Source: G963669295 sp963669295 (GTDB lineage: Bacteria; Bacteroidota; Bacteroidia; Flavobacteriales_D; CALLUQ01). Taken from it: a DNA stretch of 64,000 bases. Where the stretch lies: NCBI GenBank assembly GCA_963669295.1, contig OY769938.1, forward strand, positions 4,774,001-4,838,000, given 5' to 3'. Shown piece by piece: positions 24,876 to 33,161 of this stretch. The notes under the pieces were generated by a model. The model did not search any database, was not told where the DNA came from, and saw nothing but the letters and a program-made list of their open reading frames with translations. Each line of letters opens with the position of its first letter. Within the stretch, counting starts at the first letter, position 1. The position numbers and the translations under genes are program-made.

Positions 24876-26765
24876 ATGCGATTTTTACCTTTCGTCTTAT
24901 CATTTTCTTTTGTGCTACTCAGTTACTGCTCTACGTATGCGGGGGTAGATAGTTTGTTTTATTTGTTAGCACAAGCAAAAACAGGTCAAACAAAGGAGGC
25001 ACAAGATTCTACATTACATTGGTACGGCCAAATTGCGCAGCATTACTTAGTACAGCAACAACTCGATAGCGCTGCATGGGTTTATGAGGAAATGATGCAA
25101 TACAGCACATCGGTCAATCACAAGATGGGCATTGCTAATGCTTATTATGGCTTTGCCAAAACCTACACTTTGCAATCAAAACATACAGAAGCAATAGATG
25201 CCGCTGTAAAAGCTGCCGAGCTGTTCGAAAAGTTGGACAGTAAAAAAGAACTGTCGGCCACCTACTCAGTAATAGGCAGTGTTAACCTTCAGCAAGGTGA
25301 AATTCAAAGTGGTTTAGATTATTATACCAGAGCCATTGAGGTGAAACAGGCTATTGGCGATTCAATGGGCATGGCACATACCTACCACAACATGGCTATT
25401 GCTCATTACCGCAGAGACCTGGCAATAGAAGGATTGAAGCACGACTCGGCCCGCGCTTATTTCCGTAAAAGTGTGGCTCTTTTGCGTAGTATGGACACCA
25501 CCAATGTAGATGTAAACCGTTTGTTGCTACAGGGGTTGAGCGGCATTGTGTCCATGTACGGACAGGATGGCGATTACATTCGCTCCATCAAAGGATTGGA
25601 GAACATTGCCAAAATATACCGAAACAATGGCAATAACCATCAGTTGATGGTCACCTTGTACAATCTTGGTGTTACCTCTTATAAAGTAAAACGCTACGAA
25701 GCAGCACAAAAGTATTTAGATGAAAGCCTTGCCATTGCACAAGAATTAGACAATAAAGATCACATTAAAAATGTGTATGCGGGCTATGTAGATTTGTACA
25801 AGCACAAAAAGGAATACCTCAAAGCGTTTGACTATGTAAAGCTATACATCGATGCCAAAGACTCGTTGCTGAACAAAGAAAGCCGCGAAGCCCTTAGCGA
25901 TATTAGAACCCGTTACGAAACAGAGAAAACCGAGCGTGAGAACGAAGGGTTGAAGCACGATTTGGAGCTTACCGAAAAGGAAAACGAAATACAAAGCCTA
26001 CAGCTTACCCGCACCTATTACGTCATCTTTGGGCTCATTGCCATCCTGGTTTTAGGCGGCATTATCCTCATATTGTTGCTGCAACGCGGCAGGCTAAAAA
26101 CACAACACAAAATTGTAGAGCTGGAGCAAAAAGCACTGCGGGCGCAAATGAATCCGCACTTTTTCTTCAATGCGCTCAACTCCATTCAAAGCTGCATTTT
26201 GCACGAAGACAAGATGGTGGCCTACGAATACCACGCCAAGTTTGCCAAGCTTATGCGTGCCACCCTCATCAACTCGGCCTCCAAAAGCATTGCCATTAAC
26301 GATGAGCTTACCGCTTTAAAGTTGTACATGGATTTGGAAGCTTTGCGATTGGATCAGAAGTTTGTGTACGAAATAGAAGTAGATGAGCAGTTGGATGGCG
26401 AAAAAGATCAGATACCCACCATGCTGCTGCAACCCTACATCGAAAATGCCATTTGGCACGGGGTAATGCACCGCAAAACCCAGGGCACCATTTGGTTGAA
26501 GTTGCAACTGGAAGCCGATCACTTAAAATGTGTGATAGAAGACAATGGAGTAGGGCGCAAACAATCGCGAGCCATGAAGGCACAACACGGTGAGTCGCAT
26601 CAATCGATGGGCATGGAAGTGACCAAAGAGCGGTTGGAGCTATACAACCTCGAGCACAAAAGCAAGATGAGTGTAAGCATCATCGATTTGGAAGATGCTA
26701 CAGGGCCACTGGGCACCCGCATAGAACTATTCATTCCGAAAGAAACCCTAAAAAACATACCATGA
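24876..26765 (+). CDS. TPR sensor histidine kinase, LytS type (copy 2)
   Basis: 629 residues: signal peptide MRFLPFVLSFSFVLLSYCSTYA, TPR repeats (25-340), membrane helix (about 380-402), then the LytS transmitter with NPHFFFN (His427) and IEDNGVGRKQS. It is a tandem duplicate of the gene at 22846-24741. The sensor half has clearly diverged, but roughly 620 bp of transmitter (26079-26698) differ at only about three positions from 24046-24665. The stop TGA overlaps the ATG of the response regulator (ATGA), so the pair is translationally coupled. Confidence 0.92.
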   Translation: MRFLPFVLSFSFVLLSYCSTYAGVDSLFYLLAQAKTGQTKEAQDSTLHWYGQIAQHYLVQQQLDSAAWVYEEMMQYSTSVNHKMGIANAYYGFAKTYTLQSKHTEAIDAAVKAAELFEKLDSKKELSATYSVIGSVNLQQGEIQSGLDYYTRAIEVKQAIGDSMGMAHTYHNMAIAHYRRDLAIEGLKHDSARAYFRKSVALLRSMDTTNVDVNRLLLQGLSGIVSMYGQDGDYIRSIKGLENIAKIYRNNGNNHQLMVTLYNLGVTSYKVKRYEAAQKYLDESLAIAQELDNKDHIKNVYAGYVDLYKHKKEYLKAFDYVKLYIDAKDSLLNKESREALSDIRTRYETEKTERENEGLKHDLELTEKENEIQSLQLTRTYYVIFGLIAILVLGGIILILLLQRGRLKTQHKIVELEQKALRAQMNPHFFFNALNSIQSCILHEDKMVAYEYHAKFAKLMRATLINSASKSIAINDELTALKLYMDLEALRLDQKFVYEIEVDEQLDGEKDQIPTMLLQPYIENAIWHGVMHRKTQGTIWLKLQLEADHLKCVIEDNGVGRKQSRAMKAQHGESHQSMGMEVTKERLELYNLEHKSKMSVSIIDLEDATGPLGTRIELFIPKETLKNIP

Positions 26766-27517
26766 TTAAGGCAGTAATCATCGACGACGAAAAAAGGGCG
26801 CGACAAATGATTGCATCGCTGCTCAACAACTTCATTCCTGAAGTAGAGGTAGTAGGCGAGGCCGACTCGGCACTTACTGGTAAAGAAGTGATAGAAAGCA
26901 AGAAACCCGATCTGGTGTTTCTCGACATTGAAATGCCCAATGGCAATGGATTTACCTTGTTGAGCAGCTTTCAAAAGCTGAATTTTGAAGTGATCTTTAC
27001 CACCGCATATAGCGAATATGCGCTCAAAGCCATTAAGTTCAGCGCATTGGATTACCTGTTAAAACCCATCGACCTCGATGAACTAAAAAAGGCAGTAGAA
27101 AAGTACAAAGCCAAAATACAAAGTCGCCAAAAAGAGGGCAATAACGACATTTACTTCCTGCCCAATAACTTTAAAGATTTTCAACAGCAATCCAGCAAAA
27201 TGGTACTGCCCATTCCTAAAGGATTTAAAGTAGTAGCCATTAGCGACATCAACCACATCGAAGCATCGGGCAGCTACTCTGTGTTTCATTTTTTAGATAA
27301 AACCAACATCATTGTTGGTCGCAACCTCAAATACTTTGAAGGGCAACTATCGTCGTTCGACCTCATGCGCATTCACGACTCCTACATCGTAAACCTGCAC
27401 CAGGTAGATCGTTACATTCGTGGCCGTGGCGGACAGGTAGTTATGAAAAACGAAGTGGTTATTGATGTGTCGCGCAACAAGAAAGACACTTTTATGCAGT
27501 GGTTTTCGGCACGTTAG
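26762..27517 (+). CDS. LytTR-family response regulator
   Basis: 251 residues: receiver domain (1-120) with the phospho-acceptor D55 in VFLDIEMPNGNG, the conserved Thr in FTTAYSEYALKAIKFSALDYLLKP (also carrying the Lys), a linker, and a LytTR DNA-binding domain (about 145-248: NHIEASGSYSVFHFLD...FDLMRIHDSYIVNLHQVDRYIRGRGGQVVMKNEVVIDVSRNKKDTFM). It overlaps copy 2 of the kinase and is the only regulator for both kinases here. Targets unknown; the adjacent T9SS cargo genes are candidates by position only. Confidence 0.93.
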   Translation: MIKAVIIDDEKRARQMIASLLNNFIPEVEVVGEADSALTGKEVIESKKPDLVFLDIEMPNGNGFTLLSSFQKLNFEVIFTTAYSEYALKAIKFSALDYLLKPIDLDELKKAVEKYKAKIQSRQKEGNNDIYFLPNNFKDFQQQSSKMVLPIPKGFKVVAISDINHIEASGSYSVFHFLDKTNIIVGRNLKYFEGQLSSFDLMRIHDSYIVNLHQVDRYIRGRGGQVVMKNEVVIDVSRNKKDTFMQWFSAR

Positions 27518-27602
27518 GATCATAAATTCCTTAAAGTATTCCAATAATTTATCCGTACCTTAGATACAGGTTTGGAGGGCTTTGCCCATCTCTTAATTCT
27601 TA

Positions 27603-29198
27603 ATGATGCGTATCGATGCGATGAAACAGCTGGTTTATTGCTTGCTGCCTTTTGTGCTATGTGGCACCTTGCAGGCACAATCTCTATGGCAAAAGGCATA
27701 CGGTGGCTTCAACGTAGAGTTTTGTTGGAGCATGATACATAACAACAACAATACGTATACCCTGGTAGGGAGCACCAGCAGCTATGGCCCACAAAATTCT
27801 AACATCTATCTGCTGCAATTGAACAGCAATGGCGACACACTTTGGAGCAACGCCATTGGAGGTACACTTTCGGAAAGCGGTTATGGCATTCAACAAACGC
27901 CCGACAGTGGCTTTATGGTAGCAGGAAATACATACAGCTACGGCCAGGGGAGTGCCGATGCCTTTTTAGTGAAAACCAACAGTGCCGGGCAATTGCAATG
28001 GACCAAAACATACGGTGGCTCCAACAATGAAGACATTGTAGACGTGCAACTAACTCCTATAGGAGGAGTGTTGATGTTGGGATCTTCTTCCTCATTTCCA
28101 GGAACTACCAGCTTTGATATTTACATCATCCAAACCGATGCCGGTGGCGATACACTGTGGATCCGAACCTATGGAGATGTACTGCAAGATCATGGCCTGG
28201 CCATTACACCCACCAGCGACGGTGCCTATGTGGTAACCGGCTATACCCAAAGCTTTGGTGTAGGTGGAGATGAAGCCTACCTCTTGAAAATTAATACCAG
28301 TGGTGATGTGCAATGGTTTAGAACCTATGGCGGTGGGGGAAGCGATACAGGAAATGATGTAATAGAAACCAGCGACGGAGGACTTATGATGGCCGGAAAA
28401 ACCCATTCTTTTGGCATGGCTGATGGAGACATTTACCTGGTGAGAACAACAGCTGTAGGCGATACCTTATGGACCCGGGCTTATGGCGGTTCTGGAACTG
28501 ATGTATGCCGCCAAATTCAACAAACTGCTGATGGAGGTTACGTACTTACAGGCGAAACATTTAGTGATGGGGCAGGGCATAGCGATATTTTTCTTATGAA
28601 GATTGACTCGGTAGGAAATCAGCTATGGACAAAAGCCTATGGAGGTACCGAATTTGATGTTGGCATGCGGCTAACAACAACAAACGAAGGGTATATTATT
28701 GCCGGGTATTCCAACACCTTTGGGCAAGGCGGCTACGATGCGTACTTTGTTAAAACAGATAGTTTAGGCTACAGTGGTTGCAATGAAACCACCATCAATT
28801 TTAACACCACCAAACCACCCACACAGGTTACTACGCCTACCATTAACGTTAGCCCCACCACCACCATAGTTACTGCGCCTCAACCGGGCCAGGAATATGG
28901 AGGAAGTACCACCCCCCTGTGCATTGGCACTACTGGCATTGATGAAATGCTGCCGATACAGTCGTTGCAAATTTACCCCAACCCTACCAGCCATGAAGCA
29001 ACCATAGTATTGCCTTCTGTTGGAAGTGGATACAGCCTGTCGATTTACACCGCGCAAGGAGCATTGGTGCGGACCATGAGTAACATTACTACAAAACGCA
29101 TAACCATTAACCGAGCGCAACTTGCTCGCGGATTGTACCTGTTGCAGGTAGCAAACAACCAGCATATAATTGCCAACGGCAAGCTGATGGTAGAGTAG
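27603..29198 (+). CDS. Secreted repeat beta-propeller protein with T9SS sorting domain
   Basis: 531 residues; the start may instead be the ATG at 27621, which opens the signal peptide MKQLVYCLLPFVLCGTLQA. Residues 25-390 are about seven copies of a roughly 52-residue repeat with LWTKAYGGxxxD and GYxxAGxTxSFGxGxxDxYLxK elements, typical of Bacteroidota delta-60-like propeller proteins. A Thr/Pro linker (400-450) leads to a T9SS sorting domain (QIYPNPTSHEATI...LARGLYLLQVANNQHIIANGKLMVE). TACCTTAG at 27556-27563 is a likely -7 element. Probably cell-surface or released; ligand unknown. Confidence 0.8.
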   Translation: MMRIDAMKQLVYCLLPFVLCGTLQAQSLWQKAYGGFNVEFCWSMIHNNNNTYTLVGSTSSYGPQNSNIYLLQLNSNGDTLWSNAIGGTLSESGYGIQQTPDSGFMVAGNTYSYGQGSADAFLVKTNSAGQLQWTKTYGGSNNEDIVDVQLTPIGGVLMLGSSSSFPGTTSFDIYIIQTDAGGDTLWIRTYGDVLQDHGLAITPTSDGAYVVTGYTQSFGVGGDEAYLLKINTSGDVQWFRTYGGGGSDTGNDVIETSDGGLMMAGKTHSFGMADGDIYLVRTTAVGDTLWTRAYGGSGTDVCRQIQQTADGGYVLTGETFSDGAGHSDIFLMKIDSVGNQLWTKAYGGTEFDVGMRLTTTNEGYIIAGYSNTFGQGGYDAYFVKTDSLGYSGCNETTINFNTTKPPTQVTTPTINVSPTTTIVTAPQPGQEYGGSTTPLCIGTTGIDEMLPIQSLQIYPNPTSHEATIVLPSVGSGYSLSIYTAQGALVRTMSNITTKRITINRAQLARGLYLLQVANNQHIIANGKLMVE

Positions 29199-29567
29199 GG
29201 CTTAGAGGCTGCTTTTTTTTTTTGCAAACGCCTCAAGGTAGCCCCGATCGCAGTGACATCCCGTTCCCCGAGTGGCTGAGTATTTTGACCAATCAGCGAG
29301 CGTATCAGCATGTATCCCTGCCCAACGTTCCGAAGGACTCTGAACTCCTTTCGGAGCAGGCGGGGAAGGCCAGGGGACGGATATAACGGAGAGCGGGACC
29401 GAACCTTGCCATAGCACTGCCTTTTCGCTCCTTATCCACTCCTTCATCATTTGCCCATCACTTATTCTCTTAGAAATGTAATTATTGGCGAATTCTGAAC
29501 AATACAACCCTCACCAACTCCTAAAAATTGCGTATTTTTAAGTCGAAATCAACAAACAACATTTTTT
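29199..29567. repeat. Repeat-bearing gap
   Basis: 369 bp with no gene seen. A T run at 29210-29222 may end transcription of the upstream gene. Fragments related to the dispersed element follow (CCGAGTGGCTGAGTATTTT near 29267) together with a CCGAAGGACTCTGAACTCCTTTCGG palindrome-like stretch near 29330-29355. TATTTTTA near 29532-29539 may be the -7 of the next gene. Confidence 0.45.
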
Positions 29568-31952
29568 ATGCGACAATTCGGACTGATTTGTGCTATCCTA
29601 ACCATCTGTATTTCATCTTATTCACAATTAAACATGACCTTGCTAGGTAACCTCGATTACCAGCAGTTGCACGGCAGCGACCTCAGCGATATTTGGGGCT
29701 ATGTAGATGAGCTGGGCAACGAATATGCGTTGGTAGGGTATAACAGTGGAGGGTTATCCATTGTAGATGTTACCGTTCCGTCCAATCCGCAGGAAGTATT
29801 TTTTGAGCCTGGTCCGAGTTCTATTTGGCGCGACATTAAAACATGGGGCGATTATGCCTATGTAACTACCGAAGGAGGCAACGGGTTGTTGATTGTAGAC
29901 ATGACCCCACTGCCTGGCAATACCAATTTAAATACAACCCTGTACGAATACACGCCAGGTAACTTTAATCAGGCCCACAACCTGTACATCGACGAGCAAG
30001 GGTATTGCTATATTTTTGGCCCTGATATGGGCAATGGAGGTGCATTAATTCTCGACCTTAACAACGACCCTATGGCTCCAGTACAAGTAGGGTTTTACGA
30101 CGATTACTATGTACACGATGGGGTAGTGCGAGGCGATACGCTTTATGCCGCACACATTTCTGATGGATTTTTTGCCATTGTGGATGTATCGGACAAAGCC
30201 AATCCGGTAACATTGGGGATACAAAACACCTCTTCCGATTTTAGCCACAACGCCTGGTTTTCTGACGATGGCAATTACCTGTTCACTACCGACGAAGTAG
30301 GAGGGGCATTTATTGATGCCTATGATATTTCCGATCCCACTGACATTACCTTTTTGGATAAAATTCAATCCAACCCCGGGTCGATGGTAATTCCGCACAA
30401 CACACACTTCATTAACGATTACCTGGTGACTTCATACTACCGCGATGGAGTAACCATACACGATGTATCGAACCCTGCCAACATGATAGAAGTGGGCAAT
30501 TACGATACCTCGCCACTTACGGGCAATGGTTTTAACGGTTGTTGGGGTGTATACCCCTGGTTGCCATCGGGCAACATTATTGCTTCCGACATTGAAGGGG
30601 GACTCTTTATTTTTGGGCCTACCTATACCCGTGGTTGCTACCTTGAAGGGAAAGTAACCGAGCAGGGTACTGGAACACAGCTGAGCAATGTAGATGTAGA
30701 GATGTTGGCCGTAAACATTGATACGCAAACCGATTTGGCAGGCGATTATGTTACCGGCCATGGCGTAGCGGGCACATACGATGTGGCCTTCTTTAAAGCC
30801 TTTTACGAGCGCGACACCGTGTTTGGAGTATCGCTTACCAATGGAATGACTACCGTACTCGACCATGAGTTGGTACCGTTGGTACCTTTCTCTTTTTCGG
30901 TATTGGTACTCGATTTAGGAACGCTTGACCCGGTGCCTAATGCCGATGTGCGATTAGAGCATGAGGATTTTTCTTTTGAGGTGACTACCGATGCGCAAGG
31001 ACTGGCCAACATCCCTGCTTTTTACGAAGGCGTTTACGATGTGTTTGCCGGCAAGTGGGGCTACGAAACTAAATGTTTTGATCAAGAATTGTTTGATCCG
31101 CAAAGTAACACCTTTACCATTTACATTAAGCCAAGGTTGTACGACGACTTTACCTTTGATAACAACTGGACCGTTACTGGTAATGCCATTGATGGTACCT
31201 GGGAGCGTGGCGAGCCACAGGGCACTATTTTTGGGCCAATAAATTCTAACCCCGATGAAGATGTACAAAACGACTGCGACGATAAAGCCTGGGTAACCGG
31301 TAATGGTGGTGGTGCAGCTGGAAACGATGATTTGGATGATGGTACTACCATACTTTCTTCCCCCATCTTCGACCTTACTGGCTTTAGCGACCCTTTCATT
31401 AACTATTCGCGCTGGTGGTTCAACGCTGCTGGCGGCGGACAAGCTGATGATACTGCTTATGTACAACTATCGGATGGGATGGATACCATTAACGTAGACA
31501 TGCTATGGTGGGGCTATCCCAACCAGTTTCAGTGGGTGGACACCATGATTCGGGTGATGGATCATTTCCCCAACCCAACGGCCAACATGCAATTCATCTT
31601 TCACGCATCAGATCATGGCATTCCTAACCTGGTAGAAGTAGGGCTGGACCATTGGTTTGTAACCGAAGGGCAGGTAGGAGTTCCTGAAATTGCTACGGCC
31701 AACAATTCGATAAAAGTATTTCCCAACCCATTTCACAATGGATTGAATGTAGAATATGTACTGGGCAATCAATTAGACATCAATGCACAAGTGGTGATGT
31801 ACGACCTTACCGGAAAGCAAGTGTACCAAAAGCGCATTGCCAACACTGCCGGGGTGCATGTTATTCATAAGGAGTTGCCAGCAGGCATGTACCTGGTACA
31901 AATCATTAATGGTACTGAAGTTACTGCACCTGTGAAGGTGAGTAAGCTTTAA
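29568..31952 (+). CDS. Choice-of-anchor B family protein with T9SS sorting domain
   Basis: 794 residues: signal peptide MRQFGLICAILTICISSYS; LVIVD-type propeller (25-360: SDIWGYVDELGNEYALVGYNSGGLSIVDVT, NGLLIVDMTPLPG, FFAIVDVSDKANPV, AFIDAYDISDPT), the choice-of-anchor B architecture; two carboxypeptidase-regulatory-like beta domains (362-520); a jelly-roll-like domain (530-690); and a T9SS sorting domain (VFPNPFHNGLNVEY...LPAGMYLVQIINGTEVTAPVKVSKL). Surface or secreted, ligand unknown. Its stop overlaps that of the convergent GNAT gene by 3 bp. Confidence 0.82.
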   Translation: MRQFGLICAILTICISSYSQLNMTLLGNLDYQQLHGSDLSDIWGYVDELGNEYALVGYNSGGLSIVDVTVPSNPQEVFFEPGPSSIWRDIKTWGDYAYVTTEGGNGLLIVDMTPLPGNTNLNTTLYEYTPGNFNQAHNLYIDEQGYCYIFGPDMGNGGALILDLNNDPMAPVQVGFYDDYYVHDGVVRGDTLYAAHISDGFFAIVDVSDKANPVTLGIQNTSSDFSHNAWFSDDGNYLFTTDEVGGAFIDAYDISDPTDITFLDKIQSNPGSMVIPHNTHFINDYLVTSYYRDGVTIHDVSNPANMIEVGNYDTSPLTGNGFNGCWGVYPWLPSGNIIASDIEGGLFIFGPTYTRGCYLEGKVTEQGTGTQLSNVDVEMLAVNIDTQTDLAGDYVTGHGVAGTYDVAFFKAFYERDTVFGVSLTNGMTTVLDHELVPLVPFSFSVLVLDLGTLDPVPNADVRLEHEDFSFEVTTDAQGLANIPAFYEGVYDVFAGKWGYETKCFDQELFDPQSNTFTIYIKPRLYDDFTFDNNWTVTGNAIDGTWERGEPQGTIFGPINSNPDEDVQNDCDDKAWVTGNGGGAAGNDDLDDGTTILSSPIFDLTGFSDPFINYSRWWFNAAGGGQADDTAYVQLSDGMDTINVDMLWWGYPNQFQWVDTMIRVMDHFPNPTANMQFIFHASDHGIPNLVEVGLDHWFVTEGQVGVPEIATANNSIKVFPNPFHNGLNVEYVLGNQLDINAQVVMYDLTGKQVYQKRIANTAGVHVIHKELPAGMYLVQIINGTEVTAPVKVSKL

Positions 31953-32473
31953 GGCGTAATTCGATAGAAATTAACAACACTGGCTGGAAAGCCAAAGTAA
32001 GAGTCGTGCCGATGAGGGGCACGACTCAATCCAATTTTTTCTAGTACGCGTTGTGACCGTTTGTTTTCAATGTCGGTAATGGCCACAATTTCTGGCAATT
32101 TTAATGTATTAAAGCCGTAATCTAACAGCCTTTTTGCCATTTCGGTAGCATAGCCTTTGCCCCAGCTGGCCTGGCGCAAGCGATACCCTACCTCAATTTC
32201 TTCGTATTGGTCTAAATGCTTGAGGGCAAACCAACCTATAAAAGCATGGGTAGCTTTTTCTCGTGCAGTCCACAAGCCTAACCCAGGACATTTTTCATAA
32301 TAGGCATGCATTAACTTTAAGCGTTCTTCTAGAAATTCAAGGGTTTCATTCTCGCGCACCCCACCCAGGTAGCGCATCACCTCAGGGTCGCTATGCATGG
32401 CAAAAAAATCACCGGCATCTGTTGGCGCTACTGGCTTAAGGTACAGTCGTTCCGATTCCAAAAAGTAACTCAT
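31949..32473 (-). CDS. GNAT family N-acetyltransferase (RimJ/RimL type)
   Basis: 174 residues with ESERLYLKPVAPTDAGDFFAMHSDPEVMRYLGG at the N-terminus, the acetyl-CoA loop VGYRLRQASWGKGYATEMAKRLLDYGF (Q/RxxGxG/A) and IENKRSQRVLEKIGL, all typical of the Acetyltransf_3 branch, which acetylates small molecules or ribosomal-protein N-termini. Cytoplasmic. It shares a strand with the FKBP gene upstream, which is set off by a strong terminator. Confidence 0.88.
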   Translation of the reverse strand: MSYFLESERLYLKPVAPTDAGDFFAMHSDPEVMRYLGGVRENETLEFLEERLKLMHAYYEKCPGLGLWTAREKATHAFIGWFALKHLDQYEEIEVGYRLRQASWGKGYATEMAKRLLDYGFNTLKLPEIVAITDIENKRSQRVLEKIGLSRAPHRHDSYFGFPASVVNFYRITP

Positions 32474-32501
32474 GCTTCGAAAATTGAAATCAAATTAACA
32501 C

Positions 32502-32536
32502 AAAAGCCCCGTCGCGACAAGTCGGACAGGGCCTTT
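32502..32536 (-). terminator. Terminator of the SlyD-like FKBP gene
   Basis: On the minus strand AAAGGCCCTGTC pairs with GACGGGGCTTTT over 12 bp (two G-T pairs), followed by T. It begins 25 bp past the stop codon of the FKBP gene. Confidence 0.75.
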
Positions 32537-32560
32537 CAATTTTATTTAGTGCTTACGCTA

Positions 32561-33055
32561 CTAGTGCTGATGTCCGTTAGGACCGTGGGCATGACCGTGG
32601 GCCAATTCCTCTTCAGTAGCATCGCGAACTTCCATCACTTCACCACTAAAGTTCAACTGCTTGCCAGCCAATGGGTGGTTGAAGTCAAGTTTTACTTCGC
32701 TTTCGTGAATTTCCAATACTTTACCTTGCAATGGGTTGCCTTGCTGATCGGAAAGGGGAAGGGTAACGCCTACCTTCAAATCTTCAATTTCTGCACCATC
32801 AACTACAAAAATGTTTCTTGGAACATTCACAATGGCATCGTCGATTACCGGCCCGTAAGCTTGCTCAGGAGCAACATCGAAGCGATAGCTATCGCCAGCA
32901 TTCAATCCGGCTAAATTGTTTTCAAATCCTTCAATCATTCCACCAGCACCATAAAGAAACGCCAACGGTTGATCTTTGGTAGCAGTGTCAACAATCTCAT
33001 TGTCTACAGTAAGCACATATGTTAAGGTAACTACCTTGTTTTTTTCAATACTCAT
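32561..33055 (-). CDS. SlyD-like FKBP-type peptidyl-prolyl isomerase
   Basis: 164 residues from ATG 33053-33055, chosen because MSIEKNKVVTLTYVLTVDN is the canonical SlyD start. FKBP strands flank an insert-in-flap domain (residues 65-125: VPRNIFVVDGAEIEDLKVGVTLPL), followed by VKLDFNHPLAGKQLNF and a His-rich tail (HGHAHGPNGHQH) as in nickel-binding SlyD. A cytoplasmic folding helper and possible metal chaperone. TACCTTTG on the minus strand (33120-33127) is a likely -7 element, which puts the terminator hairpin of the upstream BNR gene into its leader. Confidence 0.9.
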   Translation of the reverse strand: MSIEKNKVVTLTYVLTVDNEIVDTATKDQPLAFLYGAGGMIEGFENNLAGLNAGDSYRFDVAPEQAYGPVIDDAIVNVPRNIFVVDGAEIEDLKVGVTLPLSDQQGNPLQGKVLEIHESEVKLDFNHPLAGKQLNFSGEVMEVRDATEEELAHGHAHGPNGHQH

Positions 33056-33073
33056 GTCTATTGGTTTATAAAT

Positions 33074-33108
33074 AAAAAAAGTGATGTCGGTATACTGACC
33101 GACATCAC
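33074..33108 (-). terminator. Terminator of the BNR gene, also in the FKBP leader
   Basis: GTGATGTCGGT (33081-33091) and ACCGACATCAC (33098-33108) form a perfect 11-bp stem with a 6-nt loop, followed on the minus strand by seven T. It ends 18 bp before the FKBP start codon. Confidence 0.8.
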
Positions 33109-33161
33109 CATACGTGGCACAAAGGTACAATAAATTTAATGCAGAATAGGGTAGCCCTATT

